A stretch of 64,000 nt of DNA from Alteromonas sp. RKMC-009 (GCF_003584565.2 NZ_CP031010.1:248001-312000); one strand, 5' to 3'. Positions 27,075 through 35,962 are shown, numbered from the stretch's first letter. The notes: a model not told the origin generated them from the sequence alone. A program made the numbers and translations.

Positions 27075-28331
27075 CTACTTGTTTTCGCCCGATACTGAAT
27101 AGGTCATTGCCACTTTACGGGTCTCCAAAAACGCTTCCAGTGTTTTACCACTCATCTGCGCGTACACATCCAGATTGGTCATACCCAGTACTGCCGCCAT
27201 TTTTTCCAAGCTGAAGAAAATCACGCCATAGTGAATAAGGCCAATCCAGTCACGCTTTGTCAGCAGTTCACGTTCCTGCTCTGACAAACCGTATTCTTCA
27301 AATAATGCCTGTGGTTCATCAACAAAACGCTGGCGGTGTGCGGGTTCAATAAGACGATGGAGGAAGTCATTAATCCGGTAAGCCCGGTGAGAGACTTCCA
27401 GCGTGAACGGGTGCGTACCGGCAATCTGGTCAACACCTTTCAACTGATGGCCCACGTGAGCACGGTGCGCTTCAATGGCTGCCTCACCGGTCTGGCTGTG
27501 GTTTTCGAAAATGATGGTGGCCATATTGGTCATCGACGGGCAGTGAGTGGTTTTATGAACGCATGTGACATTGGAAGATAACGCACCGCGCATGATTAAC
27601 CACATGATCACTTCCGCACCTTCCATGCCGCCAAGCTCAGCGTACTGCGCATGGGTAATGTGGGTCAGCGCTTCAGGATCGTGTTCCAGCAAGGTCAGAA
27701 ACTTCTCGTCCCAGGCTTCATTATTAAAACCGCAACGCTCACCGTGTACCTGATGAGACAGGCCGCCGGTTGCCACAATGGCAACATCAAGATCTTCCGG
27801 GAAGCTTTCAATGGCACGACGTAATGCTTTACCGAAGTTGTAACAGCGTCGGGCAGTGGGTACCGGAAATTGCAGTACGCCTACCTGTAATGGCACTACG
27901 GAGCCGGACCAGGCGTTACCCCGGTCCGTCATCATCGATAGCGGTGAGAACATGCCATGATCCACCGGTTTATTCTGATAGAACGACAAATCAAATTCGT
28001 CAGCAAACATGGAATGCCCGATATGACGGGCCAGTTCAGCGTGACCGGCTACTGGCGGATACTCGCGGGGACCGCCTCCCTCATCAGCCGTTTCGTATTT
28101 TGAGTCGACACCCAGTACAAAAGGAGAATAGTGGTCGAAAAAGAAAGAGGTGATGTGGTCGTTATAAATGACAAACAGCACATCCGGCTTCTTTTCTTCC
28201 AGCCAGGCAGTGACGGGCTCAAAAATATCAAATGTGCCGGTCCATTGCGCGTCTGCTTTAGTGTGCCGGTCTTTCGCGAAGCCAATGGTTGGTGTATGTG
28301 AGGCACCGATGCCGCCGATAATTCTGGCCAT
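27075..28331 (-). CDS. galA: Gallate dioxygenase (LigB-LigA fusion type)
   Basis: A 418-aa class III extradiol dioxygenase. The N-terminal LigB-like domain (1-275) has GASHTPTIGF, VIYNDHITSFF and ATGGLSHQVHG, carrying the Fe(II)-binding His residues. A C-terminal LigA-like domain (about 300-400) holds FLETRK. Length and fusion match GalA/DesB gallate dioxygenases, not two-subunit protocatechuate 4,5-dioxygenase. The reaction is gallate plus O2 to 4-oxalomesaconate. It follows an MFS gene by 3 nt and precedes the tannase. The downstream enzymes (galB, galC, galD type) are not in the window. The symbol is assigned by fusion architecture and context. Confidence 0.87.
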   Translation of the reverse strand: MARIIGGIGASHTPTIGFAKDRHTKADAQWTGTFDIFEPVTAWLEEKKPDVLFVIYNDHITSFFFDHYSPFVLGVDSKYETADEGGGPREYPPVAGHAELARHIGHSMFADEFDLSFYQNKPVDHGMFSPLSMMTDRGNAWSGSVVPLQVGVLQFPVPTARRCYNFGKALRRAIESFPEDLDVAIVATGGLSHQVHGERCGFNNEAWDEKFLTLLEHDPEALTHITHAQYAELGGMEGAEVIMWLIMRGALSSNVTCVHKTTHCPSMTNMATIIFENHSQTGEAAIEAHRAHVGHQLKGVDQIAGTHPFTLEVSHRAYRINDFLHRLIEPAHRQRFVDEPQALFEEYGLSEQERELLTKRDWIGLIHYGVIFFSLEKMAAVLGMTNLDVYAQMSGKTLEAFLETRKVAMTYSVSGENK

Positions 28332-28334
28332 GAT

Positions 28335-29639
28335 TCAGTCCTTTTTAACAGGTTGATGATTGATTTTCAGAATGGTTGCTGTGGCGACCAGCAAGGGGAT
28401 ACTGAAGATTATGAACATCCATCCCACGGGAATGCCCGCACCAATCAGCACACCGGCCAGTGCAGGGCCACTGACGGCACCAACCCGTCCGGCCCCGATT
28501 GCCCAACCAACACCGGTGGTTCTGATCGACGTGGGATAGAGGCGGGCCGCCACAGCATATAAACCGGTGAAACCGCCTTGCACAAAAAACATCAGAATGA
28601 AGATGGCGACAATAGCGCCGGCCACATTCATGTCGACAGTGCCATACACCACAGACGCGATGGCACCTAAAATAAAGAACACTGAAATAACCCGGATTAG
28701 CCCCATTTTCGAAGACAGCCATCCAAGCAGTACAGAGCCAAAGAATGCGCCAAGATTTAATGAGATGCCCGCCAGCATGGCATCTTCTACGGGGAGTCCG
28801 GCATCAACAGCAAGTTTTACAACCCAGCTCAACAGAAAGTAGAGGCTGGCGAATGCCATCATGAAGGCCAGCCAGAGCAGCAGCGTAGCACTGCGCAAAT
28901 TGCTTGTGAGCAGGGCGGGTAGTCCGGCAGATGTGGTTGTCGCCACTTCCACAGGGGGCAGGCTGGGCACGACAGTATGCTTTAAGCTGAGTAAAATACG
29001 GTTTACTTTTTCCAGTGCCTTGGCTGGTTGCCGTGAAACTAAGAAATCCAGCGATTCGGGTAATAAAAACAAGGCCAGAGGTAACGCACACAGCGATATC
29101 AGGGCGGTCACTTCAAACAGCGGCTGCCATCCCCATTGCGGCAGAATATGTGCGGCCATAAAGCCGGCGATAATAGCGCCTATGGGATAGCCGGCGTGAA
29201 GGATGAGAATCGCCTGATTCCGGTATTTATCCGGTGCATATTCCGACACCATCGAGGTGAGGCTGGCTAACATTGAGCCAATGCCGAGACCAGCCACAAA
29301 GCGGAAGAAGGCCAGTTCGGTTACCGAACCTGAAAGGGCAGTAAACCACATGCCTGCGGTGATGGTGCAAATGCTGCCGACGATAATTTTCTTGCGGCCC
29401 AGTTTGTCTGAGTAGGGGGAAACGAACACGGCACCCAGCGCCATGCCTACCAAAGCGGCACTGAACACAATACCCAGCGCACCCGGTGACACGTCCCAGG
29501 CATCAGAAATAAACGGCGCGGCGAATGAAATAACCAGCACATCCATGCCGTCTAACATATTGAGCAGGAAGCAAATTCCCAGCACCCGCAGATGGAGTGC
29601 TGTAAGCCGTGGTGTATTTATTATTTGATTCAGATTCAT
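28335..29639 (-). CDS. MFS transporter, aromatic acid:H+ symporter (AAHS) type, probable gallate importer
   Basis: A 434-aa 12-TM MFS protein. Landmarks are LLNMLDGMDVLVISFAAP in TM1 (the conserved DG(x)D of AAHS/PcaK transporters), the loop 2-3 motif SDKLGRKK, and a central cytoplasmic loop around 200. It is the first gene of a unit with gallate dioxygenase (3-nt gap) and tannase, and divergent from a LysR gene. GalT/PcaK-like uptake of gallate or a related hydroxybenzoate across the inner membrane is the likely function. Confidence 0.88.
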   Translation of the reverse strand: MNLNQIINTPRLTALHLRVLGICFLLNMLDGMDVLVISFAAPFISDAWDVSPGALGIVFSAALVGMALGAVFVSPYSDKLGRKKIIVGSICTITAGMWFTALSGSVTELAFFRFVAGLGIGSMLASLTSMVSEYAPDKYRNQAILILHAGYPIGAIIAGFMAAHILPQWGWQPLFEVTALISLCALPLALFLLPESLDFLVSRQPAKALEKVNRILLSLKHTVVPSLPPVEVATTTSAGLPALLTSNLRSATLLLWLAFMMAFASLYFLLSWVVKLAVDAGLPVEDAMLAGISLNLGAFFGSVLLGWLSSKMGLIRVISVFFILGAIASVVYGTVDMNVAGAIVAIFILMFFVQGGFTGLYAVAARLYPTSIRTTGVGWAIGAGRVGAVSGPALAGVLIGAGIPVGWMFIIFSIPLLVATATILKINHQPVKKD

Positions 29640-29763
29640 GGCTACAACTAATCACTTGCTTTCGAAGTAGGGGGGATGTTATTAGTGTTAAGATGTTGTA
29701 ACAATTGGTTCCCTGGAAACGCATTGTTCGTATTTGGGAAACGATGAAAGGCAGGTGCTGGCA

Positions 29764-30666
29764 GTGGAAAGAAAGTGGAATATTGAACATTTACCCGTGT
29801 TTGTTCAGGTGGCTGAAACACTGGGGATCTCTGCCGCTGCTAATCAGCTGGATTTACCTAAATCTTCAGTCAGCAAAATCATCAGTCAGCTGGAAAAAGC
29901 ACTCGGCGTTAGGCTACTGGAACGTAATTCGCGAAACGTTCGATTGACCACGGAAGGCGAGGTATTTTACCGCGAAAGCATCCGCATTCTGGAGCAGGTT
30001 GATGAAGCTGCTCACACCATGCAGGGGCTGGTGAGTCATCCCTCCGGCCGCCTGACGGTGGCTATGCCTATTGCCTTCTCCAGAGAAATCATGGCCCCGC
30101 GATTAAGTGAGTTTGCCGCGCTGTATCCTGATATCGCCCTTGAAATCGTGGTTACGAATCAGGCACTGGATATCATCAAAGAACAAATTGACCTGGCGGT
30201 GGTGGTCGGTGCGCTGAACGACTCGGATTTAATAGTGAAAACGCTTTATCACAGCCGGCTGTGCTGTGTTGCTTCTCCGGCATACATACAGGCAGAGGGG
30301 CTGCATGAAGAGATGGTTAACCTGCAGTCTCACGTTCGTATTGCAGAGTCCCGTTATGCCATGCGTCGTTTCCCGATAAGAATCGATCAAAACAAAAGTC
30401 AGATCGATTTATATTCAAAGGTGTTCCGGGTGAATGACCCGCTTTCAGTAAGGGATGCTGTAATTAGCGGCTTTGGCGCCGGACTGGTGCCTTATCAGTA
30501 CTGCAAAAAGCAACTGGCAGACGGCACGCTGAAAGAAGTGTTTCCTAAAGTGAGCTTTGATGTGACCGCAGCGACACTGTCGGTGATTTACCCGACACGC
30601 AGACTGTTGTCGAACAAATCCCGGGCCTTCATCGATTTCCTCACAGATACCTGTAACGCTATCTAA
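29764..30666 (+). CDS. LysR family regulator of the tannin/gallate cassette
   Basis: A 300-aa LTTR. The HTH is at about residues 14-34 (GISAAANQLDLPKSSVSKII), then LGVRLLERNSRNVRLTTEG, then an effector domain of the CrgA/DsdC-like group. Start choice is uncertain: GTG 29764 places the HTH at the usual distance, while TTG 29734 or GTG 29755 would extend the N-terminus. It is divergent from the MFS-dioxygenase-tannase unit, the standard arrangement for its activator. The inducer is possibly gallate or 4-oxalomesaconate (inference). Confidence 0.85.
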   Translation: MERKWNIEHLPVFVQVAETLGISAAANQLDLPKSSVSKIISQLEKALGVRLLERNSRNVRLTTEGEVFYRESIRILEQVDEAAHTMQGLVSHPSGRLTVAMPIAFSREIMAPRLSEFAALYPDIALEIVVTNQALDIIKEQIDLAVVVGALNDSDLIVKTLYHSRLCCVASPAYIQAEGLHEEMVNLQSHVRIAESRYAMRRFPIRIDQNKSQIDLYSKVFRVNDPLSVRDAVISGFGAGLVPYQYCKKQLADGTLKEVFPKVSFDVTAATLSVIYPTRRLLSNKSRAFIDFLTDTCNAI

Positions 30667-30810
30667 CGATTTTCTCCATACATTGTATTCAAAAGACTAA
30701 TTTTCGCATTGTGTTAATCAATTGTATATTGGGTGTAAGTTTCGGGTGAGCCGGAACGCCCTACACATTAACTAAACAAGAAGAATAACAACGTTACGCA
30801 GGAGATGGTT

Positions 30811-30942
30811 ATGAATCAGTCTTTTCGTCGTGCAAGAGAATACACATCGCAGGTCGTGCGCGATCCTATTCCTTATTGTTATATGGCCGGTATCGCCGCT
30901 TTACTCATGGTTGACCGTTTCGTGTCGATTGGTGGATACTGA
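30811..30942 (+). CDS. Small predicted membrane protein, 43 aa, unrecognised
   Basis: ATG 30811 has GGAG at 30801-30804, 6 nt upstream, and the frame runs 43 codons to TGA. The first half is basic and polar (MNQSFRRAREYTSQVV). The second half is a plausible single transmembrane helix (CYMAGIAALLMVDRFVSIGG). It lies alone in a 410-bp gap between a LysR gene and a transporter operon, with a hairpin 10 nt after the stop. I do not recognise the family. The good ribosome site and the TM segment support a real gene; short length keeps confidence moderate. Confidence 0.55.
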   Translation: MNQSFRRAREYTSQVVRDPIPYCYMAGIAALLMVDRFVSIGGY

Positions 30943-30951
30943 GGTTGAACG

Positions 30952-30970
30952 GGCTGTTTTTGAAACAGCC
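30952..30970 (+). terminator. Hairpin after the 43-aa ORF
   Basis: GGCTGTTT (30952-30959) pairs with AAACAGCC (30963-30970) around a 3-nt loop. It is 10 nt after the stop. There is no following T-run, so termination efficiency is doubtful. Confidence 0.45.
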
Positions 30971-31076
30971 TGAACACCCGGGCGAAGTCATTTTTCGTCA
31001 GTAACATCTTCTTCTTTTTATTGTTGTCTGCACAACGCGCCAGGACACTAAATAGCGCCTTTACGAGGCTATTGGT

Positions 31077-32426
31077 ATGTCCGGACAGACACTTTCTTCC
31101 GTTTCATCTGTCAATGATTCTCCTGAAACACCCCGTGGTATTTTAAAGCGCCGTGAGGTGCTGGCTTATGGTGCCGGTGACGTAGCTGCCAGCCTGGTAT
31201 GGAATGCCGTCAGTGCATTTGCGTTAATCTTTTATACCGATGTGGCGCTGTTACCTGCCGCTGCTTTAGGTACGTTGTTTTTCTTCACCCGTATTTTTGA
31301 TGCATTTTTCGATGTGGCCATTGGCCTGTCGGTAGACCGCACTACTTCCCGATGGGGAAAAGCCCGGCCTTATTTACTTTACGGGGCCGTGCCCTTTGCT
31401 GTGCTGGGTGTTGCCACGTTCTACGTGCCGGATGCGTCTGAAAACATGCGCTTCCTGTATGCCGCCATTACCTATTTCCTGCTCGGCCTGCTGTTGTCTG
31501 TGGTCACCATTCCCTACAGCGCCATGTTGCCGATGATGAGCAGTCATCACAAAGACACGGTGGATTTAAGTGCCGCACGTTCGGTGGCAACCTCGGTGGG
31601 CGTCATCGTCGTCACCGCGTTGTTCCTGCCGGGCGTTGAATACTTCGGTCAGGGCGATGCGCAGCGAGGTTATCTTATTATGGCGGCCATAGTGTCGGTG
31701 GCAGCACTCATTATGCTGCTGACCTGCTTCTCTTTATGTAAAGAGCGGGTACAGCCTGTTGCTGCTAACAAGCTGGAAATCAAAACTGATGTATCCCGGA
31801 TGTTCCGCAACCGGGCGTGGAACATCGCTTCCGGTTTTGCGCTGCTGAACTTCATCCGTTTCGGCGCGTTACTTTCTCTGACCCCGTTTTTTGCAATCAA
31901 CGTACTGCAACAGCCCTGGACGATTTCTGTGCTGTTACCTGCGCTCTCCGGCACTTTGCTGGTAGGGGCGTTTATTGCCAGACCTTTTCTCAGCCGTTTC
32001 GGCACCATCAAAACTGACTCTGTGGCACTGATCGCCGGCGCAATCCTGTTCGGATTACTCCCCTTATTTGAATCAGAGCCGGTGATATTCCTCACCCTGT
32101 ATGTGCTCTCGTCACTGGTGATCAGCATCACCATGACCTCTATCTACGCCATGGCGGCAGAAGCCGTGGATTATCACCAGGCATTATTCGGTACCCGTCA
32201 GGAAGGCTTGCTGGCCGCCGGCGTATCACTGGCAATAAAAATCGGTATGGCAGTGGGCACAGCCGGTGTGGCCTGGGCGCTGGCATTCAGCGGCTACTCC
32301 CCGCAGGCCGTGCCTGAGAACGCCATTTCCACCATGCGCTGGTTGTACTACGGCCTGCCGCTGGTTGTTTTCGCATTGCAGTTTATTTGCATTCGCTTCT
32401 ATCCGGCTGATCAAGCATCAGCCTGA
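31077..32426 (+). CDS. GPH-family sugar:cation symporter (MelB-like MFS)
   Basis: A 449-aa 12-TM transporter of the glycoside-pentoside-hexuronide family. It opens with EVLAYGAGDVAASLVWN, the TM1 pattern of MelB-type proteins (YGxGDxA), and has FDVAIGLSVDRTTSRWGKARP, the loop 2-3 GPH signature. It leads an operon with four TIM-barrel genes (38-nt gap, then gaps or overlaps of under 7 nt). It should import a glycoside, hexuronide or modified sugar with Na+ or H+ that the four barrel proteins then process. Confidence 0.9.
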   Translation: MSGQTLSSVSSVNDSPETPRGILKRREVLAYGAGDVAASLVWNAVSAFALIFYTDVALLPAAALGTLFFFTRIFDAFFDVAIGLSVDRTTSRWGKARPYLLYGAVPFAVLGVATFYVPDASENMRFLYAAITYFLLGLLLSVVTIPYSAMLPMMSSHHKDTVDLSAARSVATSVGVIVVTALFLPGVEYFGQGDAQRGYLIMAAIVSVAALIMLLTCFSLCKERVQPVAANKLEIKTDVSRMFRNRAWNIASGFALLNFIRFGALLSLTPFFAINVLQQPWTISVLLPALSGTLLVGAFIARPFLSRFGTIKTDSVALIAGAILFGLLPLFESEPVIFLTLYVLSSLVISITMTSIYAMAAEAVDYHQALFGTRQEGLLAAGVSLAIKIGMAVGTAGVAWALAFSGYSPQAVPENAISTMRWLYYGLPLVVFALQFICIRFYPADQASA

Positions 32427-32463
32427 ACCTCTTAGTCTTTTATTTATAATTACAGGAATCAAA

Positions 32464-33237
32464 ATGAAATTATCCGCTTGTATTGAATGGTTATTTGCCG
32501 ATGAAGCAGACAGCCTCGCCGACCGCGTTCATTGCGCAAAAAAGGCGGGTCTGGACGGGGTGGAGTTTCACCTGTGGCGCGATAAGCCCATTGAAGATAT
32601 CAAAGCCGCACTGGATGAAACCGGCCTGACGCTGACCAGTTTTTGCGTAGATCCCCGTCGCAGTATTGTTGACTTAACCCAGCAGGAAGAACTGCTTACC
32701 GCTATCGAAGGATCTGCAGGGGCCGCACAAACACTGGGCTGCTCAAAAATGATTATTGCATCTGGCTTTGTGTTGCCGGGTAAAACCCCTGAAGAACATT
32801 TCGAACTGGCTGTAGCAACGTTGAAAAAAGCGGCGGCACTGGCAGAAGAGAAGCAGGTAACACTGTTGCTTGAGCCACTCAATGACAAGGTTGATCACCC
32901 GGGCATGTACCTGGTGTCGGTGTCTGTTGCCCTGGATTTGGTCGAAGCAGTAAACAGCCCGAACCTGCGCTTGATTTACGATGCGTATCACTCGCTCGTA
33001 ATGGGTGATGACATAACTACCGTGCTGAAAGGTCGCATGCAATGGGTTGAGCATATTCAGGTAGCGGATATGCCGGGACGTGGCGCACCGGGTACCGGCG
33101 ACATCGACTGGCAGGCAGTCATGAGCATGCTGGAGTCTGAAGGCTACAAAGGCTGGATCGGCATGGAGTTCGTGCTTAACGATATGACAACGGCGCAGGC
33201 CGTGGCCTCCACGCGTAAAGCGCTGGGTATGGAGTAA
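32464..33237 (+). CDS. Hydroxypyruvate-isomerase-like TIM-barrel protein (first paralogue)
   Basis: A 257-aa xylose-isomerase-like TIM barrel (PF01261). The start is ATG 32464 with an upstream AGGA. Expected metal ligands are visible: Glu in LLLEPLN, Asp/His in YDAYHS, His-Gln in HIQVADMPGR and a C-terminal Glu in IGMEF. These match Hyi/OtnI hydroxypyruvate isomerases. It is strongly similar along its length to the next gene, so the pair arose by tandem duplication. In sugar clusters these proteins isomerise or epimerise keto sugars; true hydroxypyruvate activity is not assured. Confidence 0.85.
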   Translation: MKLSACIEWLFADEADSLADRVHCAKKAGLDGVEFHLWRDKPIEDIKAALDETGLTLTSFCVDPRRSIVDLTQQEELLTAIEGSAGAAQTLGCSKMIIASGFVLPGKTPEEHFELAVATLKKAAALAEEKQVTLLLEPLNDKVDHPGMYLVSVSVALDLVEAVNSPNLRLIYDAYHSLVMGDDITTVLKGRMQWVEHIQVADMPGRGAPGTGDIDWQAVMSMLESEGYKGWIGMEFVLNDMTTAQAVASTRKALGME

Positions 33238-33243
33238 ACTGTC

Positions 33244-34032
33244 ATGTTCAGTTTATCAGCCAATCTTGAATACATGTTCCATGAAGCCGGCGATGCGTTA
33301 AGTCAGCGTATCGAAATGGCTGCGGCATGTGGCATTAACAAAGTGGAAGTGTTTGCTGTTCCGCCGGCGCAAACCGCGCAGGTAGCCGGAGCACTGGAAA
33401 AACACAACGTGACCCTGCATACCATGCTGGTGGACCCGCGCATCATGCTGGTGCTGGAAGACACCCACGACAAGTTTATTGAAACCGTTGAACAAACAGC
33501 GCAGCAGGCTAAAGCGCTGGGCTGTCAGCATCTGGTGTGCGGTTCCGGTACCGGTGCGCCGTTTCTGAACCGGCAGGCATCACTCGCTGTGGTATGCAAA
33601 GCCATTGGCCGTGCAGCGGAAGTCGCAGAAAAGCATGGGCTAACCCTGTTGCTTGAAGCGGTAAATACCCGTGTTGATCATCCCGGCGTGTTCTTCAGTC
33701 ATACCAGCGACACATTGCATGTGGCAAAAACCTTAAACCGCGACAGTGTGAAGGTGCTTTACGATATCTATCATTCTCTGGCAGAAGGCGAAGATGTAGC
33801 TGCTACGCTGGAGCAGGCAAAAGACCATATTGGTCACATTCAGATTGCCGATTTCCCCGGCCGTCATGAGCCCGGCGCAGGTTCAGTAGACTGGCACAAT
33901 ATGCTTCAGCTTATTGCAAACAGCGGTTATCGCGGTGCCATTGGCGTTGAGTGCTATCCGTCTGTGGCGACCTCGCAGGCGCTGCAGTTTATTCGTGAGC
34001 AAATTACTGCATTTAACAAGGAGGCCGTATGA
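33244..34032 (+). CDS. Hydroxypyruvate-isomerase-like TIM-barrel protein (second paralogue)
   Basis: A 262-aa PF01261 barrel, 6 nt after its paralogue. The same landmarks recur: LLLEAVNTRVDHPG (Glu), YDIYHSLAEG (Asp, His), HIQIADFPGRHEPG and IGVEC (Glu). Divergence from the first copy is large in the N-terminal half, which sets the substrate pocket, so the two probably differ in substrate or act as a heteromer (inference). Its last codons overlap the next start by 4 nt (ATGA), indicating translational coupling. Confidence 0.85.
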   Translation: MFSLSANLEYMFHEAGDALSQRIEMAAACGINKVEVFAVPPAQTAQVAGALEKHNVTLHTMLVDPRIMLVLEDTHDKFIETVEQTAQQAKALGCQHLVCGSGTGAPFLNRQASLAVVCKAIGRAAEVAEKHGLTLLLEAVNTRVDHPGVFFSHTSDTLHVAKTLNRDSVKVLYDIYHSLAEGEDVAATLEQAKDHIGHIQIADFPGRHEPGAGSVDWHNMLQLIANSGYRGAIGVECYPSVATSQALQFIREQITAFNKEAV

Positions 34033-35009
34033 GCAGCCATTTCGCCATGAGCCTGGACATGATAAACCGGCACTACCAGGAACCTAACCGTAACCGTTAT
34101 GAAACCCGTCAGTTCTGGGAAGAACTGTATCCGTTGATTGCTGCGGCCGGGTTTGACCATATTGAAGTGCCTTTCGAGCCTGTGTGGCAGTTTGGTGGCC
34201 GCAGCGGCGTGCCAATGACGCCTTACAGCATTGAAACCAAATACGGCAACAGCGAAAACTACCTGGAATTACTGGCTTCAGCAGGTATACGCGGCGTGAG
34301 TGCGGTCACTTTTACACCCAACCTGTTTGTACGTAATCCGCATATGGATTTTTATTTTGGTGCGTTCGGGCATTTCGCCAGTCAGGCCATTGGCTTTACC
34401 CGTGATCTGGGCGCAGATATTTTGGTGTTATCGCCTTCTGCCTATGCCGGGCGACTGCTTCATTATCATCCGGGATTAAAAGACGATGCCGGAGATTTTA
34501 TTGTACGCACTCTGACTCTGTTCACAGAACTCGCTGAAAAAGCGAAAGATGAAGGTGTGAAGCTGGGCCTCAGGCCGGAGTACTGGAGCATTTTGCCGGT
34601 AAATACCGTGGTCGATTTTTGTCGTCAGCAAGACAACGTGGAGCTGGTGGTAAACACTGCGCATATTGCGCTGAGCGGTTCAGATCCTTCAGCCTTTCTG
34701 AATGCGAATCTTGATATCACTGCCTACGTACAGCTTTCTGATACCAAACTTGAAGACAGCCGTGCTTTTGCCCATGCGCCGAACCCGGAGTTTCCGCCGC
34801 AGCAAGCTACTCAGGTTTTCTGTGATGCCGGTCAGGGCAGGGTGCCGGTGAATAACATTCTGGAAATGGTAAGCGGGTCGCTGCCACCGGAAAAAGTGTG
34901 CTTTTCTAACCATCATACCCGCGACCCCATGCGCGCCATGTTACGGAACCGCGCGCTGATCAATCAGCATTGTTCACAGACCCCGTTGTCTGACGTTGTG
35001 GAGGCCTGA
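34029..35009 (+). CDS. Sugar phosphate isomerase/epimerase-like TIM-barrel protein
   Basis: A 326-aa protein with a xylose-isomerase-like TIM-barrel pattern, distinct from the two before it. Candidate metal residues are Glu in LGLRPEYWS, the His of NTAHIALSG, the Asp of LSDTKLEDS and a His pair in FSNHHTRDP. The canonical Asp at the third position is replaced by Asn (VVNTAHI), which is unusual. Its length and its place in the operon resemble TIM-barrel subunits of glycoside-cleaving systems, but I cannot assign a reaction. It overlaps the previous gene by 4 nt. Confidence 0.72.
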   Translation: MSSHFAMSLDMINRHYQEPNRNRYETRQFWEELYPLIAAAGFDHIEVPFEPVWQFGGRSGVPMTPYSIETKYGNSENYLELLASAGIRGVSAVTFTPNLFVRNPHMDFYFGAFGHFASQAIGFTRDLGADILVLSPSAYAGRLLHYHPGLKDDAGDFIVRTLTLFTELAEKAKDEGVKLGLRPEYWSILPVNTVVDFCRQQDNVELVVNTAHIALSGSDPSAFLNANLDITAYVQLSDTKLEDSRAFAHAPNPEFPPQQATQVFCDAGQGRVPVNNILEMVSGSLPPEKVCFSNHHTRDPMRAMLRNRALINQHCSQTPLSDVVEA

Positions 35010-35012
35010 GTT

Positions 35013-35936
35013 ATGTCGAACATCCGTTATGCCAATATGTGTCACTGGAAAGTTGTGCCCTACGCGCAGGTACCTAACTTTCGTGATTTTTACTACGAAG
35101 ACAACACTAACAGCGTGTATTACGCCGACTGGGACAAGCTGTTGAAATACCAGAAAGCCCTCGGCTTCGACGGTATTGAAATTGCGCCCTGGGATCTGGC
35201 TGACTTAACTCCGCTGTTCGGCTCGCCGGAAGCATTCCGCGATTTTGCCGCTGCCCGCGGTGTGGAGGTGACCGGTATGTTTCACGGGGCACATGCCTGC
35301 CACGTGAAAGAGAAATTCGACGAAGTGGTGCAGGCCGGGAAAGACGCGGTAGACACCATTGTTAAGTTTGGCGGTACACAAATGAATACCTGTCCTACCG
35401 ACAACTACCACGGCATCGGCCCGCTCAACGAAGAGCAACTGGCAAACTGTGCCCGCGCCATTAACGCCATTGGTGACTATGCTATTTCAAAAGGGGTCAA
35501 AGTAGGGCTGCACAATGAGTTCTTCTGTGGCATTAATCTGAACGAGCATCGCCGCTTTATTGAAATGACCAACCCGGAATCGGTTTTCTACTGCATTGAT
35601 ACCGCGCAGATTTCATTGATGGGCGAAGACTTACTGGATTTCTATGATACTTACGCCGATCGCATCAGCGGTTTTCACTTAAAAGACACTGCAGACCCGG
35701 GCCTGCCGGATGAAGTCCGCTTCTCTAAAGATCCTGAAATTCAGGACGACGGCAAGCGCTGGTTCTGGGAGCCGGGTGAGGGTGTACTGGATTTTAAAGG
35801 GCTGTATGCGCTGTTGAAGAAGCATCAGTACAAAGGCTGGATGACACTGGAAACCGACGGTTCGCCGGATTATCTGGCGTCCATGGCGTTGTCCCGCTAC
35901 TACATCGATACGGTGTTAAAGCCTATTTACGATTAA
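35013..35936 (+). CDS. Sugar phosphate isomerase/epimerase (IolE-like TIM barrel)
   Basis: A 307-aa PF01261 protein, 3 nt after the previous gene. Metal-ligand landmarks are GLHNEFFCG (Glu), YCIDTAQISLMG (Asp), GFHLKDT (His) and MTLETDGS (Glu). A MFHGAHACHVK segment resembles the substrate loop of inosose dehydratase/epimerase-type barrels. It is the last of four consecutive barrel genes and is followed by a strong terminator. Likely reactions are epimerisation, dehydration or deglycosylation of an oxidised sugar; the sequence alone does not decide. Confidence 0.83.
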   Translation: MSNIRYANMCHWKVVPYAQVPNFRDFYYEDNTNSVYYADWDKLLKYQKALGFDGIEIAPWDLADLTPLFGSPEAFRDFAAARGVEVTGMFHGAHACHVKEKFDEVVQAGKDAVDTIVKFGGTQMNTCPTDNYHGIGPLNEEQLANCARAINAIGDYAISKGVKVGLHNEFFCGINLNEHRRFIEMTNPESVFYCIDTAQISLMGEDLLDFYDTYADRISGFHLKDTADPGLPDEVRFSKDPEIQDDGKRWFWEPGEGVLDFKGLYALLKKHQYKGWMTLETDGSPDYLASMALSRYYIDTVLKPIYD

Positions 35937-35962
35937 AACGGGGACATTCTGTCTTGTCATGC

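Larger units (their letters stand above)
30667..31076. other. 410-bp intergenic stretch with one small ORF and a hairpin
   Basis: AT-rich upstream part (30667-30800) with no evident protein or RNA gene, the 43-aa ORF at 30811-30942, a hairpin at 30952-30970, and about 100 bp before the symporter gene that probably holds its promoter. No convincing riboswitch or tRNA. Confidence 0.5.

Noticed and set aside
31670..32134. 154-codon minus-strand ORF inside the GPH symporter
   Set aside because: Antisense to transmembrane coding sequence; no start context or family.
32266..32463. N-terminal extension of the first TIM-barrel protein
   Set aside because: It overlaps the end of the symporter gene; the ATG at 32464 has the better ribosome site and the family N-terminus.
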